Positions 5,705-12,778 of a stretch of 13,264 nucleotides of DNA are shown here, one piece after another. The notes below the pieces were generated by a model. The model did not search any database. It saw only the letters and a list, made by a program, of their open reading frames with translations, and was not told where the DNA came from. The stretch comes from Alphaproteobacteria bacterium. GTDB taxonomy: Bacteria; Pseudomonadota; Alphaproteobacteria; UBA8366. The stretch lies in assembly GCA_030743445.1 (NCBI GenBank), contig JASLSL010000198.1, positions 1-13,264 on the forward strand. Reading direction: 5' to 3'. The translations under genes were made by a program, and so were the position numbers. How positions within the stretch are numbered: position 1 is the first letter of the stretch; the number at the start of each line of letters is the position of its first letter.

Positions 5705-6661
5705 ATGGCGACCCGACTTCCCCCGTTGAACGCGCTCCGCGCCTTCGAGGCCTCGGCCCGCAACCGCAGCTTCAGCCGCGCCGCGGACGAGCTCGCCGTG
5801 ACCCCGGCGGCGATCAGCCACCAGATCAAGGGGCTCGAGGAGTATCTCGGCGCCAAGCTGTTCCGCCGCGCCAAGCGCACCCTGATGCTGACCGAGGCGG
5901 GCCAGACCCTGCTGCCCGGCATCCGCAAGGGGTTCGCCGCCTTCTACGCGGCGATGGCGGAGTTCGGCCACCACGACGAAAGCGGGTTCCTGACCGTCGC
6001 CGTGACCCCGTCCTTCGCCGCCAAATGGTTGGTCCACCGGATCGAGCACTTCAACATCGCCTATCCCGAGGTCGACATCCGGATTTCCACCGGCATGGGC
6101 CTCGCCGACTATGCCCGGGAAGGCATCGAGATCGGCGTGCGTTTCGGGCGCGGCGACTACGAGGGGCTGGTGACCGAGCACCTGCTGTCGAACGAGATGC
6201 AGCCGGTGTGCAGCCCGCGGCTCTTGGGGGGCGGGCGGCGGCTCGAGAGGCCCGAGGACCTCGCGAACTTCACCCTGCTGCACGACGACGGCCAGCGCGG
6301 CCAGGAGGCGGTGCCGGACTGGGCGATGTGGCTGCGCGCCGCGGGTGTCGCCGGGGTCGATGCCGCGCGCGGGCTGCGCTTCGATACCGCGGGCGCGGCG
6401 CAGAACGCCGCGTTGGAGGGTGTCGGCGTGGCCCTCGGCCGCACCACGCTGGTCACCGACGATATCGACGCCGGGCGGCTGATCTATCCCTTCGACCTGG
6501 TGCTGCCGTCGGAGTTCGGCTACTGGATCGTCTACACCGAGAACAGCATCAAGCGCCCCAAGGTCAAGGCGTTCCGCGACTGGCTCAAGGCCGAGGCCTG
6601 GGCCTACGAGGAAGCGCATAACGGCGCCGCGGCGGCCGAGGTGGCGGAGTTGGCGGAGTAA
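5705..6661 (+). CDS. LysR-family transcriptional regulator, GcvA-like
   Basis: A 318-residue DNA-binding regulator. The N-terminal winged helix-turn-helix (about residues 6-64) has the GcvA-subfamily signature LPPLNALRAFEASARNRSFS, then AADELAVTPAAISHQIKGLE, with LGAKLFRR after it. The effector-binding type 2 periplasmic-fold domain starts near residue 95 (FLTVAVTPSFAAKWLVHR) and includes DIRISTG and IEIGVRFGRGDYEG, typical of the group. No ribosome-binding site is strong; the ATG at 5705 fits the family N-terminus. It lies upstream of, and in the same direction as, an aminotransferase/CoA-transferase pair, so regulation of amine or amino-acid catabolism is plausible. The divergent small-ORF cluster is an equally good target. 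The effector is unknown. Confidence 0.92.
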   Translation: MATRLPPLNALRAFEASARNRSFSRAADELAVTPAAISHQIKGLEEYLGAKLFRRAKRTLMLTEAGQTLLPGIRKGFAAFYAAMAEFGHHDESGFLTVAVTPSFAAKWLVHRIEHFNIAYPEVDIRISTGMGLADYAREGIEIGVRFGRGDYEGLVTEHLLSNEMQPVCSPRLLGGGRRLERPEDLANFTLLHDDGQRGQEAVPDWAMWLRAAGVAGVDAARGLRFDTAGAAQNAALEGVGVALGRTTLVTDDIDAGRLIYPFDLVLPSEFGYWIVYTENSIKRPKVKAFRDWLKAEAWAYEEAHNGAAAAEVAELAE

Positions 6662-6703
6662 ACGGCTAGCCCTTCCCCCCGCCCCTCCGCTACCATCGCC
6701 CTT

Positions 6704-8116
6704 ATGCCACGGGGCAACCACCATGGCGGCAAGGACCGCACTGACCGCGACGACATGACGCCGGCGCGGGCCCGGCGCATCGTCGAGCGCTGGATGTTCC
6801 CGGTCGAGGGCTCGTCCTACATGGGCGGGCTCGAGAAGCGGCCGGTGATCGCCCGGGCCAAGGGCTCCATCGTCACCGACACGGGCGGCAAGGAGTACCT
6901 CGACTTCCAGTCGGGCCAGATGGGGGCCGCACTCGGCCATCAGCACCCGCGCATCGTCCGCCGCATCGAGGAGACGATGGGCTCGCTGCTGCACGCCTCC
7001 AACACCATGCTGCACGTGCCGCGCCTGCGCCTCCACGAGAAGCTCGGCGAGATTCTGCCCAAACCCTTGGAAAAGTCCCTGTTCCTGGTCTCCGGCAGCG
7101 ATTCGATCGAGGCGGCAATCGACTTGTCCCGGAAGGCGACGGGTGGCACCGACGTGATCGGCTTCCACGCGGGTCTGCACGGCTCGACCTCCTACCTCAC
7201 GCGCTCGCTCTCGTTCAACTGGGACCGCCGGAAGCACAGCATCGTCGCCCCCGCGACGGCGGCGATCCTGGCGCCCTACTGCTACCGCTGCCCGCTCCGG
7301 CTCGAATTTCCGGGCTGCGAGCTGCAGTGCCTCGACACCAGCCTCGAGCTCGCCGACGCCAATTTCACCGCCAAGCCGGCGGCGGCGATCGTCGAGCCGA
7401 TCCTGTCGGCCGGCGGCGTCATCGTCCCGCCAAAGGGCTACCTCAAGGCGCTGCAGGACGCCTGCCGGAAGCGCGGCATGCTGCTGATCGTGGACGAATC
7501 CCAGACCGGGCTCGGCAAGACCGGCAAGCTGTTCGGCTTCCAGCACGAGGCCGGCGTCGTGCCCGACATCGTCGTGATCTCGAAGCATTTCGGCGGCGGC
7601 TTGCCGATCAGCGCGGTCTGCGCGACGCCCGAGGTCGCCGAGGCGGCGGTGAAAGAAGGCTATTTCGCGACCCGCAGCCACGCGACCGACCCGGTGCTCT
7701 GCGCCGCCGGCGAGGAGAGCCTCCTTATCGTGGTGGAAGAGGACATGGCGAAGCGCGCCCGGCGGATCGAGCGCCGCATCCGCAAGGCGTTCGACGAGAT
7801 GGCGGCGGCGTTCGAGCTGATCGGCGAAGTGCGGGGTCGCGGCGTGCTGCTCGGCATCGAGCTGGTCCGCGACCGCAAGACCCGGGCGCCGGCCGAAAAA
7901 GAGGCGGCCAGCATCTTCGAGTATTGCCTCGCCAATGGATTGATCTTCCAGCTTCGCGGCGTCCGCGAGTTGAAGAACGTGATCCGCCTGGTGCCGCCGA
8001 TGACCACCACCGACAGCCAGGTCGACCGCGCCATGTCGATCATCCGCGACGCGATCAAATCCGCCCTCGGACGCGGCCGCGCCCGGGGCCGCAAGCGCAA
8101 GCGCCGGCGGGATTGA
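6704..8116 (+). CDS. Class III PLP-dependent aminotransferase, 2,2-dialkylglycine decarboxylase-like
   Basis: A fold-type I PLP enzyme that moves an amino group between an amine or amino acid and a keto acid. Visible features from the ATG at 6704: DFQSGQMGAALGHQHP (68-82) containing Q72, equivalent to the conserved Gln of dialkylglycine decarboxylase; GSDSIEAAIDL (131-141); D264 in VDESQTGLGKTG; the PLP lysine K294 in SKHFGGGLP; and SHATDPVLCAAG, close to the dialkylglycine decarboxylase THVSDPLPAA block. R428 in NVIRLVPP is the carboxylate-binding Arg. The tryptophan of that enzyme's SWHG block is replaced (GLHG at 157-160), so decarboxylation of dialkylglycines should not be assumed. Cys193, 196, 205 and 209 form a compact cluster. 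The C-terminus is very basic (RGRARGRKRKRRR). ATG 6755 is an alternative start; neither has a good ribosome-binding site. Confidence 0.88.
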   Translation: MPRGNHHGGKDRTDRDDMTPARARRIVERWMFPVEGSSYMGGLEKRPVIARAKGSIVTDTGGKEYLDFQSGQMGAALGHQHPRIVRRIEETMGSLLHASNTMLHVPRLRLHEKLGEILPKPLEKSLFLVSGSDSIEAAIDLSRKATGGTDVIGFHAGLHGSTSYLTRSLSFNWDRRKHSIVAPATAAILAPYCYRCPLRLEFPGCELQCLDTSLELADANFTAKPAAAIVEPILSAGGVIVPPKGYLKALQDACRKRGMLLIVDESQTGLGKTGKLFGFQHEAGVVPDIVVISKHFGGGLPISAVCATPEVAEAAVKEGYFATRSHATDPVLCAAGEESLLIVVEEDMAKRARRIERRIRKAFDEMAAAFELIGEVRGRGVLLGIELVRDRKTRAPAEKEAASIFEYCLANGLIFQLRGVRELKNVIRLVPPMTTTDSQVDRAMSIIRDAIKSALGRGRARGRKRKRRRD

Positions 8117-8123
8117 CGCCGAA

Positions 8124-9335
8124 ATGACCGACGCCGCGCCCAAGCGCCCGCTCGAGGGGGTCCGTATCCTCGATATCGCGACTTTCATCGCCGCCCCGTT
8201 CTCGGCGACCGTGCTCAGCGAGTTCGGCGCCGAGGTGATCAAGGTCGAGCAGCCCGGCGTCGGCGATCCGTGGCGGCGCTACGGCACGGCGACCGAGCGC
8301 GGCGACACGCTGGCCTGGCTGACCGAGGCGCGCAACAAGACCTCGATCACCCTCGACCTGCGCCAGCCGGAAGGCGTCGACCTGTTCAAACGCCTGGTCG
8401 CGGTGTCCGACGCGGTCTGCGAGAATTTCCGCCCCGGCACGCTGGAGCGCTGGGGCCTCGGCTGGGACGTGTTGTCGGAGATCAACCCGGGGCTGGTGCT
8501 GTTGCGCGTTTCGGGCTACGGCCAGACCGGCCCCTACAAGGACCGCCCCGGATTCGCCCGCATCGCCCAGGCCTTCGGCGGCCTGTCCCATCTCGCCGGC
8601 ATGCCGGGCGGCCCGCCGGTCACGCCGGGTTCGACCTCGCTCGCCGACTACACGACGGGGCTGTATGGCGCGATCGGCATCCTGGTGGCGCTGAAGGGAC
8701 GGGACGAAACCGGGCGCGGCCAGGTCATCGACATCGGGCTCTACGAATCGATCTTCCGCTTCCTCGACGAGCTGGCGCCGGCCTATGCCCGCGCCGGCAT
8801 CGTCCGCGACCGCGAGGGCATCGGCACCCGCAACGCCTGTCCGCACGGCCATTTCCCGACCGGCGACGGCAAGTGGGTCTCGATCGCCTGCACCAGCGAC
8901 CGGATGTTCGAGCGCCTGGCCCAGGTCATGGGCCGGCCCGAGCTGGCGGCCACCGACAACTACCAAACGATGCCCCAGCGCCTCGCCGATCGCGAGACGG
9001 TCGATGGCCTGGTCTCCGATTTCACGCGCTCGATGTCCCAGGCCGAGCTGCTGGCCAAGTGCGACGCGGGCGAGGTGCCCTGCGGCGCCGTCAACTCGAT
9101 CGCCGATATCTTCGAGGACCCGCAGTTCGCCGCCCGCGAGAACCTGGTGACCTTGACCGAGCCGGACGTCGGCGAGGTCGTGGTGCCGGGCGTCGTGCCC
9201 AAGTTGTCGGAGACGCCGGGGCGGATCGATGCGCTGGGGCCCGCGCTTGGGTCCGGCAACCATGCGGTCTACGGCGAGCTGCTCGGCCTCGATGCGGACG
9301 AGATCGCGGCACTTCGCGAGAAGGGGGTTATTTAG
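8124..9335 (+). CDS. CaiB/BaiF family (class III) CoA-transferase
   Basis: A 403-residue cytoplasmic enzyme that transfers CoA between carboxylic acids. The N-terminal block PLEGVRILDIATFIAAPFSA is followed by LSEFGAEVIKVEQPGVGD (32-48), both standard for the family. NKTSITLDLR (71-80), VCENFRPGTLERWGL (98-112) and RVSGYGQTGPYKDRPGF (128-144) follow. D175 in SLADYTTGLYGA is the likely catalytic aspartate that carries the acyl/CoA anhydride. Other blocks are GRGQVIDIGLYES and PHGHFPTGDGKWVSIAC. Length and motifs are complete. The start is 7 bp after the aminotransferase stop, so the two are probably co-transcribed, perhaps acting on deaminated carboxylic acids; the actual acid is not readable. 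Its 3' end overlaps the convergent transglycosylase gene by 8 bp. Confidence 0.93.
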   Translation: MTDAAPKRPLEGVRILDIATFIAAPFSATVLSEFGAEVIKVEQPGVGDPWRRYGTATERGDTLAWLTEARNKTSITLDLRQPEGVDLFKRLVAVSDAVCENFRPGTLERWGLGWDVLSEINPGLVLLRVSGYGQTGPYKDRPGFARIAQAFGGLSHLAGMPGGPPVTPGSTSLADYTTGLYGAIGILVALKGRDETGRGQVIDIGLYESIFRFLDELAPAYARAGIVRDREGIGTRNACPHGHFPTGDGKWVSIACTSDRMFERLAQVMGRPELAATDNYQTMPQRLADRETVDGLVSDFTRSMSQAELLAKCDAGEVPCGAVNSIADIFEDPQFAARENLVTLTEPDVGEVVVPGVVPKLSETPGRIDALGPALGSGNHAVYGELLGLDADEIAALREKGVI

Positions 9336-10338
9336 TCGGGTCCGTCTTTCGCGTCACCGCCCAGGCCCGGGCCAGGGACTCGGCGTTCCGCTGGGCCTGC
9401 GCGTTGCGGCGCGTCCGGGCGTTGAGAAGTTGCGCGGTGGCGAATTGCCGGCGGGCCGCGGCGGCGAGCTTGAACGGTGTCGGCGACCTCGCGATGCGGC
9501 GCGGCTTGGGCGCGCGCGACCGGGTCGCGGGCGACCGGGCCCCGGGCCGGCGCGCGCGCGTGGTCTTCGGCTTCCGGGTCTGCGTCCAGCGCGAGGCCGC
9601 GGCGCGGAACCGGCTGACCCGTTGCCGCGCCACAAGCGCCGTCGACGCCTTGGCTCTTGTCCGGCGCACCTTGGAGCCGCGCGTCCGGTAACGCGGATTG
9701 CCGCGGCTCGCGAGCTTGGTGTTGCGCTTGGTGCGCAGGCTGGTCCACGCCTTCTTCTTCTCGGTCCGCCAGGCCTGGTAGACCTTGGCGCGATAGGGCT
9801 CGTGGAGTTCCTCGGTCGCCGAGTGGTAATGCTTGACGGCCTCGGACCAGGACCGCCGCTTGCGGTGCAGATCCTTGAGGAACCCGGCGGCGTAGGTGAC
9901 GTTGGCCGCGGGATCGAAGGCTTCGTCCAGGCTTGCGAAGGCGGCGCGGTGGAAGTGCAGATTGACCTGCATGCAGCCGACGTCGATGTTCTTCACCCCG
10001 CGGCGCTGCAGCCGGCGCACTTCGCGGATCGCGGCTTGCTTGGTCGGCAGGTAGCGGCCCCGGCCTTCGGCCCTGACCGACCACGGCCAGGCAAGTCTTT
10101 CCTGGCGCGCCTCGTTCCAGCGGCCGGTCTCGACGACGGAAATCGCGTAGAGCAGCTTGCGCGGGATGCCGGCGGCCCTTTCCTTGACCGCGGCGGCGCG
10201 CCGGCAAAGATCCGCTGGATTCCCCGAATACCCTTGGAATCCGGGCCTTGCGGCCGATTCGGCAGCGGCTATCGCAAGGGCGAAAACTGCCGCCGCCGAA
10301 ATCAGAACCAGCCGTTTAGCGTATTTGCGGCCTCGCAT
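9328..10338 (-). CDS. Secreted lytic-transglycosylase-like (SLT) protein with long basic tail
   Basis: A 336-residue exported protein. A signal peptide covers about residues 1-29 (basic MRGRKYAKR, hydrophobic core, then AAAESAA). The SLT-like lysozyme-fold domain spans about 40-190: IPRKLLYAISVVETGRW places the catalytic glutamate at E70, DVGCMQVNLHFHR (119-131) is the GxMQxN substrate block, AAGFLKDL (150-157) and AVKHYHSAT (167-175) are the later family blocks. Such enzymes cleave peptidoglycan between MurNAc and GlcNAc. From about residue 183 to the end the chain is dominated by Arg, Lys, Ala, Thr and Ser with almost no acidic residues, which is unusual and possibly binds anionic wall polymer. 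The ATG at 10338 follows GAGGAGAAGGAG. It converges with the CoA-transferase gene and its stop (TAA) lies inside that gene's end. Confidence 0.85.
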   Translation of the reverse strand: MRGRKYAKRLVLISAAAVFALAIAAAESAARPGFQGYSGNPADLCRRAAAVKERAAGIPRKLLYAISVVETGRWNEARQERLAWPWSVRAEGRGRYLPTKQAAIREVRRLQRRGVKNIDVGCMQVNLHFHRAAFASLDEAFDPAANVTYAAGFLKDLHRKRRSWSEAVKHYHSATEELHEPYRAKVYQAWRTEKKKAWTSLRTKRNTKLASRGNPRYRTRGSKVRRTRAKASTALVARQRVSRFRAAASRWTQTRKPKTTRARRPGARSPATRSRAPKPRRIARSPTPFKLAAAARRQFATAQLLNARTRRNAQAQRNAESLARAWAVTRKTDPTK

Positions 10339-10360
10339 CTCCTTCTCCTCGTCAGGAGAA
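10339..10360 (-). promoter_or_regulatory. Hairpin sequestering the ribosome-binding site of the transglycosylase gene
   Basis: On the - strand mRNA, UUCUCCU (complement of 10354-10360), loop GACG, then AGGAGAA (complement of 10343-10349) form a perfect 7-bp stem. The 3' arm is the Shine-Dalgarno sequence and GGAG plus the AUG follow at once. Folding would hide the ribosome-binding site, so translation may depend on temperature, a protein or coupling from the upstream gene 67 bp away. Confidence 0.5.
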
Positions 10361-10405
10361 ACAGCAAGCTTCGTGCCAAATCGGGGGGTTATCGGACGGT
10401 TCGAC

Positions 10406-10930
10406 CTATTTCCCGGGCAGGGTATCTTCCCCGGGGCCGATCGTGCGTTGCAACAAGACGCTGTCGACCCAACGGCCGTGCTTGAATCCGACGCCCTTCA
10501 GGGTGCCGACGTTGCGGAATCCAAGGCTTTCGTGCAACCGGATCGAGGCCAGATTGTCGGTGTCGCCGATCACCGCGATCATCTGGCGGACCCGGGTCCC
10601 CTCGCAGCGCTCGATCAGCGCCGACAGCAACGTCCGGCCGAGGCCGAGGCGGGTCCGGTCCGGCGCCACGTAGACCGTGTTTTCGACCGTGTGGCGATAG
10701 GCCGGGCGCGGCCGGTAGGCGCCGCAATAGGCGTAGCCGACGACCGCGCCATCGAGCTCGGCGACAAGGTAGGGCAGGCCGGCCCCGGTCGCCGCCCGCC
10801 AGCGCCGCTCTATCTCGGCGAGGTCCGGCGGCTCCTCCTCGAACGAGGCGAGCCCGTGGATCACGTGGTGGGCGTAAATCTCCTGCTCCGGCGCGAGGTC
10901 CGCCCGGACCGCGTCGCGTATCGTCGTCAT
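10406..10930 (-). CDS. GNAT N-acetyltransferase, phosphinothricin acetyltransferase-type
   Basis: A 174-residue cytoplasmic acetyltransferase using acetyl-CoA. The family pattern is clear: an N-terminal IRDAVRADLAPEQEIYAHHV, ASFEEEPPDLAEIERR, then GYAYCGAYRPRPAYRHTVEN (66-84) and VYVAPDRTRLGLGRTLL (86-102). The last contains the acetyl-CoA pyrophosphate loop R-L-G-L-G, in place of the commoner G-x-G-x-G/A form. GDTDNLASIRLHESLGF and GVGFKHGRWVDSVLLQR complete the domain. Members acetylate phosphinothricin, methionine sulfone and sulfoximine, or other small amines; the natural substrate of this one is unknown. The ATG at 10930 has only a weak ribosome-binding site. The gene precedes the transglycosylase gene on the same strand with 67 bp between. 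Confidence 0.92.
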   Translation of the reverse strand: MTTIRDAVRADLAPEQEIYAHHVIHGLASFEEEPPDLAEIERRWRAATGAGLPYLVAELDGAVVGYAYCGAYRPRPAYRHTVENTVYVAPDRTRLGLGRTLLSALIERCEGTRVRQMIAVIGDTDNLASIRLHESLGFRNVGTLKGVGFKHGRWVDSVLLQRTIGPGEDTLPGK

Positions 10931-11170
10931 GACATCCCGGTTCCCAAGTCGCGCATCGTCGGTCCACCGTTATCGCTGCGCCGGTTTTACCCATCGCCGG
11001 ATGCGCTGTCACGAGGCTTGGGGGATGCGGCGAAAAATCGACTTCGGATTTACGAATTCTAAAGCATGCGGTCCTAGGATCGGGACCATCGAGTCGAACC
11101 CGCAGGACGACGCCCCCCGATAACACCAGATTTCGAAAGCAGCCCAGAGCTCGGCGAGGCGTGCCGCGTC

Positions 11171-11518
11171 GTGATCGCCGAGGACGACGTGGCGATGCGG
11201 AACTTTCTCGCCGAGGCCCTCACCAGGACCGGCCATCGGGTGACCCCGGTCTCCGATGCGGGCTCGGCGCTCGACCTGATCGACACGGGTGCCTGCGATC
11301 TGCTGCTCTCCGATATCCGCATGCCCGGGATCGACGGCGTGGACCTCGCGCGGCGTGCGCGCGAGAGCATTCCCGACTTGCCGGTCCTGTTCGTCACCGG
11401 CTTCGCGGGTGACGCCTGGTCCGCGCCCGACCTGATGGGAGACAGGACCAAGGTGCTCGCCAAGCCCTTCTACCTCTGGGACTTGCTTCGGCAGGTCGCC
11501 AAGCTGTTGGGCCGCTAG
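11171..11518 (+). CDS. Single-domain response regulator, CpdR-like
   Basis: A receiver-only regulator of about 115 residues. From GTG 11171: acidic pair D5-D6 (IAEDDVAMRNFLAEAL), phosphoacceptor D48 in LLLSDIRMPGIDG, T76 in VLFVTGFAG, and K98 in KVLAKPF, all needed for phosphorylation-driven switching. There is no output domain. The ITGFA-like VTGFAGD and the block order closely resemble CpdR, which in alphaproteobacteria steers ClpXP proteolysis during the cell cycle; this could instead be one of several CpdR paralogues. The start is uncertain. GTG 11171 removes the residues RVV of strand beta-1, yet no ATG, GTG or TTG lies upstream in frame back to the stop at 11075. The 240 bp between this gene and the divergent acetyltransferase shows no clear promoter or other gene. 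Confidence 0.88.
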   Translation: MIAEDDVAMRNFLAEALTRTGHRVTPVSDAGSALDLIDTGACDLLLSDIRMPGIDGVDLARRARESIPDLPVLFVTGFAGDAWSAPDLMGDRTKVLAKPFYLWDLLRQVAKLLGR

Positions 11519-11530
11519 CCGGCGCGCCGG
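11519..11530 (+). other. Perfect 12-bp GC palindrome after the response regulator stop
   Basis: CCGGCGCGCCGG directly follows the TAG stop at 11516-11518. It is self-complementary but lacks a T-run, so termination is only a possibility. Confidence 0.3.
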
Positions 11531-11545
11531 TTCCGTCGATCCATC

Positions 11546-11573
11546 TTGCAACCGCGGCGAATTTGGGTTTAAT
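11546..11573 (+). promoter_or_regulatory. Probable promoter of the tRNA-Val gene
   Basis: TTGCAA at 11546-11551 and TTTAAT at 11568-11573 are separated by 16 bp, close to sigma-70 consensus. The tRNA begins 33 bp after the -10. The short leader contains a perfect GGCATC/GATGCC hairpin (11586-11602) ending 4 bp before the tRNA. Confidence 0.55.
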
Positions 11574-11606
11574 CGTCGATGGTCCGGCATCACAATGATG
11601 CCCCAT

Positions 11607-11681
11607 GGGCGCGTAGCTCAGCGGGAGAGCACTACGGTGACATCGTAGGGGTCGCTGGTTCAAACCCAGCCGCGCCCACCA
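11607..11681 (+). tRNA. tRNA-Val (anticodon GAC)
   Basis: A full cloverleaf can be drawn. The acceptor GGGCGCG (11607-11613) pairs perfectly with CGCGCCC (11671-11677), followed by A and encoded CCA. The D-arm is GCTC-AGCGGGA-GAGC. The anticodon stem CTACG/CGTAG encloses GTGACAT with anticodon GAC, reading GUC. The T-arm is GCTGG-TTCAAAC-CCAGC. It serves as the likely integration site of the element that follows. Confidence 0.96.
11657..11681 (+). other. Candidate attachment site (attL) at the tRNA 3' end
   Basis: Tyrosine integrases often recombine within the T-arm/acceptor part of a tRNA gene and leave the tRNA whole at one junction. Here an integrase starts 102 bp after an intact tRNA and in the same direction. 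The exact core cannot be drawn because the second copy (attR) lies outside the window. Confidence 0.4.
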
Positions 11682-11686
11682 TTTCC

Positions 11687-11714
11687 TTCCTAAGGGATTT
11701 CAAAGCCTTAGGAA
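11687..11714 (+). other. Perfect 9-bp inverted repeat between tRNA and integrase
   Basis: TTCCTAAGG (11687-11695) pairs with CCTTAGGAA (11706-11714) around a 10-nt loop. It starts 5 bp after the tRNA CCA. It could be the tRNA terminator (though no T-run follows), an integrase arm or core site, or part of the element end. Confidence 0.55.
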
Positions 11715-11782
11715 CAATCCTCGAAAGCCATCAACTCAGGGTCAAGCGCACCGGGTCCACTATAGGTCCACGGAGGTGCAAG

Positions 11783-12772
11783 ATGGCCTCGATCCGCAGG
11801 AAGGGCGTGAAGTGGCAGGCGATCGTCCGTCGCAAGGGTATTCCAACACAAAGCCGAACGTTTAACCGTCGAGGAGACGCGGCTGAATGGGCCCGCCAGG
11901 CCGAGCTCAAGGCCGACCGGCGCGATCTCGGTCAAGACCCACGCGTCCTCGACACGCTCACGGTGGGCACGCTCCTGGAGCGTTATCGCGATGAGGTTGT
12001 CAGCAGGAAGCGCGGGGCCGCTGAGATCGAGACCTACATCATCAATGCCTTGCGGCGTCGCTCCTTCGCCGAGATCCCGCTTGGCAATCTAGACCCATCT
12101 GTCTTCGCCAAGTACCGCGACGCACGGCTGGATGACGTATCACCGACAACGGTCAGCAGGGAGCTCGCACTCCTCCAACACGCCTTCAAGATCGCGGCCG
12201 ATGAATGGCAACTACCCCTTCCTCGGAATCCGCTTGCGAGCGTCAAGAAGCCTGGCGTCAACCGAGGGCGCGAACGACGCCTCCGCGAGGGAGAACTTGA
12301 CCGGCTACGCGAGGCCTGTCGGGTGTGTCGCAACCCGCTGATCGAGCCGCTGATCCTGCTCGCGGTGGAGACCGGTATGCGCCAGGGCGAGATGCTTCGC
12401 ATCCGCTGGACGGACCTCTAGCTCGACGAGCATCTCCTGCACATCCCCCTGACAAAATCCGGAGAGCCCCGGACCATACCGCTCTCAGAGCGCGCTGTGG
12501 CCCTGCTAAACGGCCTCAGCCCGGGTAAGGGCGCGCTGGTGTTTCCAATCACTACGAACGCTCTCAAGCTCGCCTGGCAGCGAACCGTCAAACGAGCGGA
12601 AATCGAGGACCTCCACTTCCACGACCTTCGCCATGAAGCGATCTCTCGGTTCTTTGAATTAGGACTTACATTGCCTGAGGTGGCGCTGATAAGCGGGCAT
12701 CGCGATTACAGGATGCTGTTCCGATATACCCACCCCCGCGCCAAGGACGTCGCGAAGAAGCTCCGTGAATGA
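11783..12772 (+). pseudogene. Tyrosine-recombinase integrase interrupted by an in-frame amber codon
   Basis: One frame of 330 codons runs from ATG 11783 (GGAGG at 11772-11776, 6-nt spacing) to TGA 12770-12772, with a single TAG at 12419-12421 (codon 213). The N-terminal part has a basic arm-binding region (MASIRRKGVKWQAIVRRKG) and a core-binding helical domain (about 58-150). The catalytic domain carries R200 (ETGMRQGEM), then after the stop K225 (LTKSGEPRTIPL), H280-x2-R283 (HFHDLRHEA), H306 (ISGHRDY) and the nucleophile Y315 (LFRYTHP). The stop falls in the usual R-W-x-D-(I/L)-D-L stretch and no frameshift is needed. Without readthrough the first product (212 residues) lacks the nucleophile; a reinitiated GTG product from 12497 would lack R200 and K225. 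It is a recently broken gene, a readthrough case or a sequencing error. Confidence 0.85.
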
Positions 12773-12778
12773 GGATAC

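Noticed and set aside
5648..8242. An 864-residue open frame on the - strand across the LysR and aminotransferase genes
   Set aside because: It is the antisense of two well-recognised genes in GC-rich DNA; its translation is rich in Gly, Ala, Arg and Asp with no family motif.
8055..9263. A 402-residue open frame on the - strand opposite the CoA-transferase
   Set aside because: It mirrors the CoA-transferase codons and has no domain features.
11081..11106. A tRNA T-arm-like string (GGGTTCGACTC on the - strand)
   Set aside because: The flanking bases do not form the T-stem or any other arm of a cloverleaf.
11579..11782. N-terminal extension of the integrase frame through the tRNA gene
   Set aside because: Those bases form the tRNA; the ATG at 11783 has a strong ribosome-binding site and gives the usual integrase N-terminus.
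12497..12772. A separate small recombinase gene starting at GTG 12497
   Set aside because: It is the continuation, in the same frame, of the integrase beginning at 11783; catalytic K225 lies upstream of this GTG, so it is not an independent gene.
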